This document shows, piece after piece, positions 24,601 through 30,991 of a stretch of 64,000 bases of DNA. The stretch covers positions 31,674,342 to 31,738,341 of the forward strand of contig NC_132880.1 in NCBI RefSeq assembly GCF_030463535.1, in the 5' to 3' direction. The notes under the pieces were generated by a model. That model had not been told where the DNA came from. It was given only the letters and a program-made list of their open reading frames with translations, and made no database searches. Within the stretch, counting starts at the first letter, position 1. The number at the start of each line of letters is the position of its first letter. Source of the stretch: Salminus brasiliensis (taxonomy: Eukaryota; Chordata; Actinopteri; Characiformes; Bryconidae). Both the position numbers and the translations under genes were made by a program.

Positions 24601-27600
24601 GGTACTGGAATCTCGGACTGAGGTCATCAGAGGTTGAGTTGTGGCTTTAGTTCATGGAGAACTGTTAATGCTGTAGGCCTGTCATGGCCTGTAATGGCCG
24701 CTGCCTGCAAACTGCACTCCTCATATCTGTTGTGGTTGCTAGTGTTTACAGTGCTAAACTGACTGTTTTGTCTTCCACTGATAGGACACAATATCATGGA
24801 CATGGCAGGGACCTGGAGCGTGAGTTCTCTTCTCTTCCTGTGTCCACGGTTGTCTTCGTTTTTAATCTTCTCTTTTTTTCTTTTCTTGTCTTCTTTTCTG
24901 TCTTGTGTTTCTCTCTGTATTGTCTTCTCGTCATCTTTTTTTTTCTCTTCTTTTTCTTGTCTGTCTTCTTTCCTGCCTTCTCATCTTTCCTCATCTTCTT
25001 TTCTCTTCTGTTGTCTATTTCTTTTGTCTTCTCTTTTCTCACCATTTTGTCCCATTTTGTCTTGTCTTCATTTCTGTTCACTAATCTACTATTCTTTTTT
25101 TCCCCCCTCTTTTATTGTCCTATTTTCTTCTCTTCTGTCTTCTATTTTCTTGTCTTCTCGTCCTATTCTCTCTAGTCTTCCGTTCTTCTGTTCTCATCTG
25201 CTTGTCTTCTCGTCTTCGTTTGTTTGTCCTTACTACGTCTTTTATGTCTTCTTTCCTCATCTTCCTCGTCTTCTCTTGCTGTTTTCTCTTCTTGTTGTCT
25301 CATGTCTTTTTTTTCTCCCCCAATCTCCTCTCTTTTAGAGTGCGGTTGTGTCATAAGTGTATAAATGGCTTTGAGTAAAATGAGTGAAATGTTGATGTCC
25401 TTTTTCAGATTCAAGATTTTATGGCTCACTTTGTGTCAGCTGCATAATTCTATAGAAATAGAGGTGAGATTTTCAATGTTCATTTTTAAGTAGAGCGTTC
25501 CATTTCCATTTTATTTATTTACAACAACATTGTGATCTCTGAGCTTCACTGATTTATGATTCTTTGAAACTCCCTGTTTGTGTTTGCTCAGTATCTCCCT
25601 ACATACACTCCTTCAGAGGAGGAGAAGAGGGACCCAGCTCTATTTGCCAGCAATGTAAGGCATATTATGGCCAAGTGAGTGTCCAATACAGGCCTTCTGT
25701 TTAGTTAGACTGTGCACCATCCTTGATTCAGGATATGAAATTTGCTTGTGTTTCTAAATGGCCATTGTGGTTTTAGTTGTGCTTGTGGTTTGTTTAATGA
25801 AGTTTTTTTTACATAGATCCCTGTCTGTGTAGTGCTTGAGGTAGGGCTGCCGCTTACAGTTATATCAATTAGTAATCTAGTGATTCTAGAATCTAGAAAT
25901 TCCTAGATGGTTGCTACGCTGATCAGTAGTTATTTTATTCCAGGTGGTTCCTATGGTGATACAGTTGTAATTAGGGATGTCCTGGTCTGATCCAGTGACT
26001 TGGGATCGGTGCTAATCCAGGCATTTTTTTAATTGACCGGGTATCTGCTTTTAAAGCCCAATCCAACCCAGTCCTTGGTTTTGTTGTGTCCCCTCTGGTG
26101 TCCTCTAGGCTCAGGTACTGCAGAGGGGAACTACCCTTATTAATTTGTGATCTTATTACTTTGAACAAAACAAAAAAGAGTTTGATGTGAACTGATAAGT
26201 GCAATGACGGTGCCACTTAGCAGCCAAAACACGTCTGAAGTTGTCTTCGTACTTCAAATTTTCCGTTCCACCTTAAATGATGCAGGATGTATTTTGTGCG
26301 GTTGAGCTTCAGTAGCTTTGCTGCATGTTGTGTTGCTTTGTAAATCATCTTTGGGTTTTTGTTTATCTGTCTACTCTTAAGAGCTCTGCAGCTGCCGATC
26401 ATTGACTACTCATTTGAGGACTGTCAGCTTGCAATGGCAAAAGGCCCACTGTGTCTGCCAGGTCACACCTGCCTACTGGAGTTCTCCAGACTGGTGCGTA
26501 GACTCGGGTGAGTCCGCAGGTACCACAAGGCACTTCTCAAGTTTTGCCTGATCTTCAAAGCTGTTCAAATGAATGAATGGATGTTTTATAGGAGAAAGTA
26601 TTGTTGTGTTGGATAGAAATCGATGCTTGTTAGTATTTTCACTTTGCTATACATTAAACATACAAACAAAACTACTCAACAACTTGCAGGACTTACAGGA
26701 TCTGCTGCTAACTACTAACTTACTCTGTATTAGGCAGGTGATGTTAAAGTTATGGCTGATCAGTGCAATTATGTATTTAATTAAATATATAGTACTGTGC
26801 AAAACAATTCAACTACATTTTGTAACATTGCTATGAGGGTTTGATTGCAGTCAGCAACAAGAGTGTTAGTGAGCTCAAGATGTTGAATAATCACTACCCC
26901 ACCTCATCCCCAACTCCCCGTTTCCTCCCAAAAGTACTGCATGGAGCACTATCATTCCAGGAAACACAGTTCCTCTCTAGCCCACACCTGGCATTAGGCA
27001 TGATTCCAATGGGTTCATGTTTATCTGCGCCAGAGAGTCCTATTCTATTGGCAGTACTTCTCTACAGGCACTAGACTTGCTGTGTCAGCAGTAGGTGCAA
27101 CTTACAGTAGCTGAATGTGTTGATTAGAAGGGCTGTCCACATATAGCATACGTATGTATACGTAGATATACAGAATATGTGACAAAATATGAGGTATCTT
27201 TGCTTATGGGGGTCCCAGGCGTGTCACATGTGTTTCAACAAGTCTGTTGACACACTGCAGATGATGGAAGGACAACTGTTAGTGGGAGGATGTTCTTTAA
27301 AGGTTGGGGAAACTCTAAAGAACAGTGGGAGCACAGAGATTGTGTCAATGTGTGAGTGTTGAGTAATGGAAAATCAAAGGGCTGTGAGTGTGGCATTGCT
27401 CATTGCTCATCTGTGCCCTCCACCACGCTGCTGTATGCCAGCTACCTCCTGAAGAGAGAGACATGAAGCAGGTGCCTTACTTGGTCTGGATTAAAAGTTG
27501 TGGATTGATTTCAGATGGCTGATTTCTCCTGGGCTTTTGTTCTTTGTTGGTGGCAAGGACTTCAGGCTTTGAGAATAGCGCCCTCTAGTAAGGAAGGAGT

Positions 27601-29372
27601 GTCAGTAAAGCAAATGAACGTTCAGGCAGGCTAAGGCAGGAGTTCTGGACGACAAGCTTTCAGTGAGTGACTGCAGATCCTAGAAGATTAGTTTGTGATA
27701 CTTTGCTGTTTGGAATCTCCATAGCATGAAAGGGTGCACTAATGTAGAAACTGTGGGCTGAAATTACTTATTTATTTCCCCCAAGTGTGTAAAAACATTG
27801 GATGTCATTTAAAAAAAAAAAAAAAAAAGATTATACCTTCAGACTCTAACTAAAGTATGGTGACCACATACACAAAGACGTTTGGAGGAAAATGTAGTGG
27901 ACTATTGTGACAAAGTTGTTTGGACGAGTAAAAGTTAATTCAACAAGAGCAGTGTACCAGATGTTAAACAAGGTAATGGTAGCAGCCTGCTCTGGGGCTG
28001 TTTTGGAACTGGTATATTGCACAAAGTGGATGGATAATAATGAATAATGAAGAAGTAGGACTACCTCAGAATTCTTCAGCATAATCTTAAACCATCAGCT
28101 ATACGGTTGAAACCTGGACGCAATTGGGTTCCGACAGGACAATGGCCTCAAGCCACATCAACGTTGGCTGAGAAATGGATAAAACATGGTTATCGTTTAA
28201 GCTTTTGGAACGGCCTTCCCAAAGTCCTGATCTTGAATATGTGGATTGTACTGAAAAGTCAGTTCGGTACCAAGACAATCAAATTACTTAGCTCTACCAG
28301 TTCTGCCAAGGAGAATGGTCAAATACCTAGAACTCTGCCAGAAACTACAAGCGGCATCTGGTCAAGTTGCAACTTGCAATGGGACTTTTAACCAAATATT
28401 AGGTGTGCTGTTTATTTTTGGCCATGTTTGTGTATTTTAATAAAGATGGATTCTGTATATTCCTTCATTCATTCAAAACTTTGGTCAAATCGAACCATCC
28501 ATCAGACTCATCAGACTGATCATTTGATTTTCTTTCTTGTCTTGCAGTTTAAATGTGAGCGTGACAGATCAGCTTCTGCAGGAGGAGGGTAGCCGGGCAC
28601 GCAAGCTCTGTGGACACAAACTAGGCCTGGAGGGTTTTGCAGAATATGTAAATGTTCCTATGACTGAAACGCTGCAGGACATCTTTGCCCTCTTTGAGGA
28701 GGTAGAGTAGGTGCTGCTTTCTTTATTTTGTGAACATGATAATTAGAATCATTCTGTTTCAGGTAACACTGCTGAATATATTTTGGAACATTTGGAAAAG
28801 CCTTTCCCTGAGACACACAATACTAAATATTAAATAATATTTTACAAATTTTTACATTTTAAAGGCTTTTATCCAAAGCACATTCATCGATATAAAACCT
28901 GGACTGCATTCACATTACCAGACTGAAGTAATTCTTATCTGATTTTTTTTTTTTCATGGCTGTGTGGGCATGTCAAATCCGACCTTTTCAACTAGTGGTC
29001 CTAGTTGGTGATGATCGCAGGCAGTTATTTCCAGCATACGAGACCAGGCTCTGATCTCTGTGAATTTGAAGAGACCATTTTTGATCAAACTACTGTTTTA
29101 AATGCATATTTTAAATGGCTGATAAAATCAGACAAAAACATTATGGATAGCTTATAGCATTTGGCTCAATAACCTGCAGAAAACGTGCTTGTTCTGTAAG
29201 TTTCACATTAGCGCCACAATATCATTGAGCTTCCGCACTCATAGAATAACCAGCTGTGTATATAGTGCAAATTATAGTTACAATTATTTATTTACGTTTT
29301 TGTAACTGAGTGTCTTGCTTTCCCTTTCTGCTGTGACACTGAGAGTTTCCCCACTGCGGGACTAATAAAGGG

Positions 29373-29405
<33 letters not shown>

Positions 29406-30928
29406 AGCTGTTTGGCTCTTTTTGTTAAAGAATGGGACTCTATTGTAGTGAACTCCCATTCATATTTCAATCAGTGACCGGTCTCCTCATTAACACCATC
29501 TCAGCAGAGGCGATGCACATAAACAAGACAATTAGTTCACATTACATTACACTTATGAACGTAAACGGTCAAGATGGCCAAAACAGATTTAAACAAAAAT
29601 TGATGAATGAGGCTTGTAATGTGAATGTGGCCTTGGATAGACCTATTCACGTGTGACAATCTCCTTCATCGTGTTTCTGTTTACCTTGTGTTTTTCTAGC
29701 ATGGTCAGATGGATGTGAGGGAGTATGTCATCGCTCTCTCTGTGGTCTGTAGGCCCTTCAGATATTTGGACACCATTCAGCTAGCCTTCAGGGTGAGTCT
29801 GCTTTGGTCACTAGAGTTAGGTCATTCCGGTCCAGAAAGTAAAATTCCCCAGGATTAGTTCAAGCTGCCTGGCTTCTGCATCAACTACGTCAAACCCATT
29901 GAAACCCAACTGCCTTCTTTATTTGTATGCTGCTCTCTCTTTTTGCCCCATGCATTACACTCTGGTCCTCCCAAGACGAGGTGCATCTCTGCTCTACTGC
30001 ATTCCACGGGATAAGGCATCCTCCACACTCTGTTGATTTACGTTTCCTTGAGTAATTTTCAGTCACACACCTGGCTAAGTTGTGAAGCCTTTAGGAGAGT
30101 CTCAATATAAGAATTAGGTGGATCTGATTAGAGTTGCAGTAAAACTCTCCAAGAGAATCAGCAGGAGATAACCTCATTAACAGCTGCTGCACAAACCGTT
30201 TCGGATTTGTTTTAATAAACATATTACAGTCAGTTAAACAGGTCTAATTTGTTTTAGTATTAATATTACAAATTATTCAAATATTTAACATACTAATTTC
30301 TTTATTCTTGTAAATGTAGTGCTGCTTCCAAACTTCTGTAGCATGTGTTGTTCCGTGATTCTTGTTCTGTGCAGATGTTTGAGGCTGAAGAGGACGGAGC
30401 TATAGTAGAGGATGAGCTGGCAGTCATTCTGAAAACCGCTCTTGGAGTTGCAGATCTCGCTGTCTGTGATGTCTTCAGAGCCGTTGATACAAGAGACAAA
30501 GGAAAGATCACATTTGGTATGTATGTGTACTTGCATTGAGCACATTTATCTAAATGATCACTATTATTACTAATATTAATGAATATTAAATAAATGTATG
30601 TACTTTAAAATCCTGAACTCTTTTTGGTATTTTAATATAATTATCACAGTGACAACATAGTGCTTTACAGTGTTTTTTTCTTAATGTACTTACAGGCTAT
30701 ATTAGAAATTGCTCTCTAGGAAAATGATCTCTGTTTTTTTTGTCAGATGATTTTTGCAGATTTATGGAGGGCTGTCCGAACTTTGTAGAGTTTTACCATT
30801 GTGTCCCGGATCAGGCTACACACACCTGTTCTGAACTCCCAAACCCCATAACCAACAGCTTCTGTCTGGACTTCAGCCCTCGAAGCCAAAATACACCCAA
30901 CAACATGCACAACAAGAAACATGACTAA
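4580..30928 (+). CDS. lpcat1: Lysophosphatidylcholine acyltransferase 1 (14 exons, 525 aa)
   Basis: Membrane-bound ER/lipid-droplet enzyme that transfers acyl groups from acyl-CoA to lysophosphatidylcholine (and lyso-PAF) in the Lands cycle. Exons: 4580-4699, 16812-16951, 19050-19264, 19734-19846, 20238-20298, 23892-23950, 24785-24819, 25409-25463, 25592-25674, 26382-26507, 28548-28701, 29700-29792, 30375-30516, 30747-30928. The total of 1578 nt closes in frame at TAA. Residues 44-70 form a membrane segment. Acyltransferase motifs are HSSYFD (His129, Asp134), the IRPVFVSR block (164-171), PEGTCTNR (201-208) and PVQPVV (224-229). EF-hand-like segments lie at about 386-395, 420-431 and 456-467. 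The C terminus KKHD is a di-lysine ER-retrieval type signal; human ends KKLD and is 534 aa. Identity to LPCAT1 rather than LPCAT2 rests on many exon-long matches and on linkage to mrpl36. Exon 1 has an alternative in-frame ATG at 4436. Confidence 0.95.
5190..5430 (-). repeat. tRNA-derived SINE, minus strand, with (CA)n
   Basis: Read on the minus strand, the right end starts GGGGCAGTGGTGGCTCAGCGG (A-box-like) and continues to GGTTCGATACCC (B box), then a tRNA-unrelated body. A (CA)n run lies at about 5264-5288, and the body ends near the forward text CTGTACAGTGAAATGTGTCC. A second diverged copy is at 8935-9165. Located in lpcat1 intron 1. Confidence 0.8.
5432..6174. other. lpcat1 intron 1: no gene; short (AT)n
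   Basis: Contains an (AT)n run at about 5579-5600. Otherwise no recognisable exon or repeat. Confidence 0.5.
6175..6490 (-). mobile_element. Tc1-derived non-autonomous element fragment, minus strand
   Basis: Holds the words AGGTGTCCAAACGTTTGCAG and GATTGCATTTAGCCATGAGAATATTAGTGAGGTCA, which recur in the same order at 13925-13960 (complement), 26845-26885 and 45410-45450. This is an abundant fish Tc1-related family. The copy is truncated and non-coding. Confidence 0.6.
6592..6691. repeat. Compound (TA)n(CA)n microsatellite
   Basis: About 69 bp of pure TA alternation followed by about 30 bp of CA. The TA part is self-complementary and may extrude as a cruciform. Confidence 0.95.
7040..7580 (+). 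mobile_element. Tc1/mariner transposase remnant
   Basis: The stretch 7266-7330 reads LMATVKHGGGSFLVWVFF, recognisably the transposase block usually written TVKHGGGSIMVWG. Downstream words (AGGTCATCTGTCC, GAGCTGAAGCTGATTCATAGCTGGGTCAT) also match the catalytic-domain DNA of fish Tc1 elements. The frame is short and broken. In lpcat1 intron 1. Confidence 0.7.
7581..8934. other. lpcat1 intron 1: nothing recognised
   Basis: No exon, RNA gene or clear repeat. Short open frames here are not supported by family resemblance. A short CCCT/CCTC tract lies at about 8581-8595. Confidence 0.5.
8935..9165 (-). repeat. tRNA-derived SINE, second diverged copy
   Basis: Shares with 5190-5430 the order TAACCCATC, CACACACA, CCTGGAGCGG, then GGGTATCGAACCCACAACC (B box on the minus strand). 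The A-box end is degraded to AACTGCCCACTGTAACC. Confidence 0.7.
9572..9665. mobile_element. hAT-like MITE end
   Basis: GAGCAGTGGTCTCCAACCATTC followed by CTGGAGAGCTCCAGTCCC resembles the terminus of fish non-autonomous hAT elements. No matching second terminus was found. Confidence 0.35.
9666..11119. other. lpcat1 intron 1: no gene; local repeats of a GGGAGTCTC word
   Basis: Around 10460-10660 the phrase (A)TGGGAGTCTC(T/C)C recurs at about 10467, 10558 and 10637 with intervening TTAGT/TTTGT text. This suggests a degenerate tandem repeat of about 85 bp. No exon is recognised. Confidence 0.35.
11120..11470. promoter_or_regulatory. Candidate conserved noncoding element in lpcat1 intron 1
   Basis: High-complexity, non-repetitive text, less AT-rich than its surroundings and without a coding frame, in the style of vertebrate intronic enhancers. 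The call is by sequence texture only; conservation was not computed. Confidence 0.25.
11869..11897. repeat. (TTTG)n microsatellite
   Basis: Six to seven TTTG units running into a T-rich stretch. Confidence 0.9.
11940..12330. mobile_element. Family D MITE split by a LINE-type 3' end
   Basis: The right part ends with GGCATTGGTCAAATAACC and AGCACCTTTA, matching the right terminus of the intact family D element at 57347-57545. The left part has TTTTTGGTTCCAAAAAGAACC. Between them, 12013-12192 is a different element (see separate entry), so a nested insertion is the simplest reading. Confidence 0.5.
12013..12192 (+). mobile_element. LINE-type 3' end with (ATCTT)n tail, copy 1
   Basis: Contains GTAACTGAGTGTCTTGCTATCCC, TTTCCCCACTGCAGGACTAATAAAGGACT and then (ATCTT)n. 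A near-identical segment is at 29245-29405. An AATAAA followed by a short tandem-repeat tail is the usual end of a target-primed retrotransposon insertion. The family was not determined. Confidence 0.65.
12331..13635. other. lpcat1 intron 1: AT-rich, nothing recognised
   Basis: Strongly AT-rich DNA with short (GT)n-like text near 13360. No exon or repeat family is recognised. Confidence 0.5.
13640..14045 (+). mobile_element. Tc1-derived non-autonomous element
   Basis: Begins with TGTCCAAATGGTTGTGGACACC, the terminal motif of a common fish Tc1-derived family, and runs through AGTACTGCCAGTAGAATATGACTCTCTGG and GACCTCACTAATGCTTTTATCACTGAATGCAATC. The same text occurs in reverse at 26795-27150 and in part at 6175-6490 and 45410-45480. 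No transposase frame remains. Confidence 0.75.
14040..14420 (+). repeat. Interspersed repeat family A, copy 2
   Basis: Aligns by eye with 41240-41475: TGCAAAAACC, AAAATGGCAGCTTTACAG, CATTTCTGTTGGTTCATTTATCA, GGAAGAGCTGGCAGATTTA and GGAGATACAGGGTTTTTGTCTGAC are shared in order. The class is unknown and there is no coding capacity. Confidence 0.7.
14421..16250. other. lpcat1 intron 1: no gene; (AAT)n near 15165
   Basis: Contains an (AAT)n tract at about 15163-15200. Otherwise no recognisable element or exon. Confidence 0.5.
16251..16610. promoter_or_regulatory. Candidate conserved noncoding element in lpcat1 intron 1
   Basis: Complex, repeat-free text upstream of exon 2 with no frame. Texture only; no alignment was possible. 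Confidence 0.2.
16812..16951 (+). CDS. lpcat1: lpcat1 exon 2 (residues 41-87)
   Basis: Encodes IAVMTMTLFPVRLL through WWRW. It carries the N-terminal hydrophobic membrane segment (about 44-70), very close to the human MTLTLFPVRLL block. A poly(T) tract and acceptor GAGCAG end at 16811; donor GTAAGT at 16952; phase 0 in, phase 2 out. Confidence 0.95.
16952..18575. other. lpcat1 intron 2: no gene recognised
   Basis: No exon or clear repeat family. Short (GT)n near 17570 and an A-rich stretch near 18055-18085. Confidence 0.5.
18580..18672 (-). repeat. tRNA-like SINE head, minus strand
   Basis: The minus strand reads CACTGGACTAAGACGCTGTCAC, then GGTTCGAATCCCGG, a consensus B box. The fold and body are incomplete for a functional tRNA (no proper acceptor stem). 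It differs from the 5190 SINE family. Confidence 0.55.
19050..19264 (+). CDS. lpcat1: lpcat1 exon 3 (residues 87-159): HX4D catalytic motif
   Basis: Carries acyltransferase motif I, HSSYFD, with catalytic His129 and Asp134. It is followed by AIPVTMTMASIVMKAESR, almost identical to mammalian LPCAT1. Acceptor TTGTAG at 19049; the donor after GGCA uses GTGAGT; a split Thr codon is completed by exon 4. Confidence 0.96.
19734..19846 (+). CDS. lpcat1: lpcat1 exon 4 (residues 159-196): motif II
   Basis: TLIKFIRPVFVSRSDQDSRR, then KTVEEIKRRAFSAGEWPQ. This is acyltransferase motif II with the conserved Arg171. Acceptor CTCGCAG at 19733; donor GTAAGA at 19847; phase 0 out. Confidence 0.95.
19974..20010. 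repeat. (AAT)n/(ATT)n snap-back repeat
   Basis: A 12-bp arm at 19986-19997 (AAT-based) and its exact complement at 19999-20010 (ATT-based) are separated by one base. This gives a perfect AT-only hairpin in lpcat1 intron 4. Confidence 0.85.
20238..20298 (+). CDS. lpcat1: lpcat1 exon 5 (residues 197-217): motif III PEGTCTNR
   Basis: IMIFPEGTCTNRSCLIAFKP. EGTC (202-205) is the glycerophosphate/lysophospholipid-binding acyltransferase motif III. Acceptor TTTTAG at 20237; donor GTATGT at 20299. Confidence 0.96.
20377..20423. repeat. 13-bp tandem repeat, about 3.6 units
   Basis: GAAGAACGTTTGT repeated without change at 20377, 20390 and 20403, plus a partial fourth copy. In lpcat1 intron 5. Confidence 0.95.
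20670..21065 (+). mobile_element. Tc1/mariner-like transposase remnant
   Basis: 20700-20760 reads MATIYPSSSGYVQHKTAPY, a decayed form of the transposase block that includes a catalytic Asp (the DNAPC-type motif is lost). Downstream DNA (CACTAGATCTGAGTCCAATAGA, then CCAGAATCTCAAAGGAATATTTCC and GAAATCCATGCCACAAAGAA) is the C-terminal end of the same transposase. Degraded and inactive, in lpcat1 intron 5. Confidence 0.75.
21066..22025. other. lpcat1 intron 5: nothing recognised
   Basis: Several overlapping frames of about 100-180 codons occur (for example 21070-21618), but none shows a family motif, splice support or start context. AT-rich first half, pyrimidine-rich second half. Confidence 0.45.
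22030..22240 (+). repeat. Interspersed repeat family B, copy 1
   Basis: Shares with 42585-42800, in order: CCAATATTTTCTTATTTGGAA, AGCTGTAAATTCTGCG and TGTTAGGACTTCTT. Class unknown. Confidence 0.5.
22787..22872. repeat. Two (AAT)n runs around a short spacer
   Basis: (AAT)n at about 22791-22811 and 22840-22872, separated by TGTCATGACCAGGGG and neighbouring text. Microsatellite DNA in lpcat1 intron 5. Confidence 0.85.
22900..23880. other. lpcat1 intron 5, 3' part: nothing recognised
   Basis: No exon or repeat recognised. Short CACACA-type text near 23420-23445. Confidence 0.5.
23892..23950 (+). CDS. lpcat1: lpcat1 exon 6 (residues 217-236): motif IV
   Basis: GAFIPGVPVQPVVLRYPNET, the acyltransferase motif IV region (VPVQPV). 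Acceptor CTTGCAG at 23891; donor GTAAGA at 23951; phase 0 out. Confidence 0.95.
24139..24173. repeat. Perfect 14-bp inverted repeat (hairpin)
   Basis: AACAAGGGGGTTTA at 24139-24152 and its exact complement TAAACCCCCTTGTT at 24160-24173, with a 7-nt AT loop. In lpcat1 intron 6, outside any assigned element. Confidence 0.95.
24241..24537. mobile_element. MITE with GCTGGGCAATAT-type termini
   Basis: The left end AAAGCTGGGTGGTATGG is the imperfect complement of the right end CATATTGCCCAGCTCTA, enclosing about 300 bp with no frame. The terminal word is that of an abundant fish MITE group. In lpcat1 intron 6. Confidence 0.65.
24785..24819 (+). CDS. lpcat1: lpcat1 exon 7 (residues 237-248), 35-nt exon
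   Basis: DTISWTWQGPG plus two bases of an Ala codon, matching human DTITWTWQGPGA. Acceptor TGATAG at 24784. Donor GC then GTGAGT at 24820, followed at once by about 500 bp of pyrimidine-rich DNA. Confidence 0.93.
24822..25340 (+). repeat. Long pyrimidine (TCTTC/TTTTC) tract
   Basis: About 500 bp made almost wholly of C and T on the + strand, with words TCTTC, TTTTC and CTTGTCTTC but no fixed period. It starts right after the exon 7 donor. Open frames on both strands through it are low-complexity artefacts. Confidence 0.9.
25409..25463 (+). CDS. lpcat1: lpcat1 exon 8 (residues 248-266)
   Basis: (A)FKILWLTLCQLHNSIEIE, matching human ALEILWLTLCQLHNQVEIE. Acceptor TTTTTCAG at 25408; donor GTGAGA at 25464; phase 0 out. 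Confidence 0.95.
25592..25674 (+). CDS. lpcat1: lpcat1 exon 9 (residues 267-294)
   Basis: YLPTYTPSEEEKRDPALF, then ASNVRHIMAK. Acceptor GCTCAG at 25591; donor AA then GTGAGT at 25675; the split Lys codon is completed by exon 10. Confidence 0.95.
25975..26215. mobile_element. Possible decayed MITE
   Basis: Starts TTAGGGATGTCCTGGTCTGATCC, like the end of a fish hAT-type MITE. No opposite terminus found. In lpcat1 intron 9. Confidence 0.25.
26382..26507 (+). CDS. lpcat1: lpcat1 exon 10 (residues 294-336)
   Basis: ALQLPIIDYSFEDCQLAMAK, then GPLCLPGHTCLLEFSRLVRRLG. The linker between acyltransferase and EF-hand regions matches human DYTFEDCQLALAEG. Acceptor CTTAAG at 26381, an unusual but valid AAG; donor GTGAGT at 26508. 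Confidence 0.94.
26780..27155 (-). mobile_element. Tc1-derived non-autonomous element, minus strand
   Basis: Reverse-oriented relative of 13640-14045: TTGATTGCAGTCAGCAACAAGAGTGTTAGTGAGCTCA, CCAGAGAGTCCTATTCTATTGGCAGTACTTCTCTACAGG and, at the end, GGGCTGTCCACATATAG. In lpcat1 intron 10. Confidence 0.7.
27156..27850. other. lpcat1 intron 10: nothing recognised
   Basis: No exon or repeat family; an A(18)-like run at about 27811-27828. Confidence 0.45.
27855..28440 (+). mobile_element. Tc1-like transposase remnant
   Basis: 28107-28260 reads LKPGRNWVPTGQWPQATST, then KWIKHG and FWNGLPKVLILNMW. This is a decayed copy of the transposase C-terminal half, whose family consensus has a QQDNDPKHT-type Asp block and WPSQSPDLNPIE. 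The catalytic Asp and SPDLNP residues are lost. It ends with TTTAACCAAATATTAGGTGTGCTG. In lpcat1 intron 10, on the sense strand of the gene. Confidence 0.8.
28548..28701 (+). CDS. lpcat1: lpcat1 exon 11 (residues 336-387)
   Basis: LNVSVTDQLLQEEGSRAR through DIFALFEE. It leads into the first EF-hand-like loop. Acceptor CTTGCAG at 28547; donor GTAGAG at 28702. Continuing past the donor would meet TAG after three codons, so the boundary is well fixed. Confidence 0.92.
28905..29640. mobile_element. TIR element with nested LINE-type 3' end
   Basis: GCATTCACATTACC near 28912 and GTAATGTGAATGTGGCC near 29619 are inverted copies of each other, bounding about 0.7 kb. A LINE-like 3' end with (ATCTT)n is inserted within (29245-29405). 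No transposase frame. In lpcat1 intron 11. Confidence 0.6.
29245..29405 (+). mobile_element. LINE-type 3' end with (ATCTT)n tail, copy 2
   Basis: Shares GTAACTGAGTGTCTTGCTTTCCC, TTTCCCCACTGCGGGACTAATAAAGGG and (ATCTT)n with 12013-12192. Confidence 0.65.
29700..29792 (+). CDS. lpcat1: lpcat1 exon 12 (residues 388-418)
   Basis: HGQMDVREYVIALSVVCR, then PFRYLDTIQLAFR, matching human EVDLRECVVALSVVCRPARTLDTIQLAFK. At the exon 11/12 join the EF-hand loop is two residues shorter than human. Acceptor TTTCTAG at 29699; donor GTGAGT at 29793. Confidence 0.95.
29793..30374. other. lpcat1 intron 12: nothing recognised
   Basis: No repeat or exon seen. Confidence 0.45.
30375..30516 (+). CDS. lpcat1: lpcat1 exon 13 (residues 419-466): EF-hand 2
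   Basis: MFEAEEDGAIVEDELAVILK, then TALGVADLAV and the start of DTRDKGKITF. The second EF-hand-like loop is E-x-E-x-D-G-x-I-x3-E, and a third (DTRDKGKITFDD) starts here. Acceptor GTGCAG at 30374; donor GTATGT at 30517. Confidence 0.95.
30747..30928 (+). CDS. lpcat1: lpcat1 exon 14 (residues 466-525) and stop
   Basis: DDFCRFMEGCPNFVEFYH through FCLDFSP and the C-terminal KKHD, then TAA. The FC(A/L)DFSP block and terminal KKxD match human LPCAT1. The di-lysine at -4/-3 fits ER retrieval. Acceptor TTGTCAG at 30746. Confidence 0.95.
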
Positions 30929-30946
30929 GACAAGTTCTGAGTGTGT

Positions 30947-30991
30947 GTGTGTATGCATGTGTATGTATATGTATGTATGTATGTATGTAGG
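30947..30991. repeat. (GT)n and (GTAT)n microsatellite in lpcat1 3' UTR
   Basis: GTGTGTGTGTGTATGCATGTG followed by about six GTAT units, just after the lpcat1 stop. Confidence 0.85.

Noticed and set aside
24684-25338. Phe/Ser/Leu-rich frames of 160-180 codons resembling membrane proteins, and Lys/Arg-rich frames on the other strand
   Set aside because: Low-complexity translation of the pyrimidine tract after lpcat1 exon 7.
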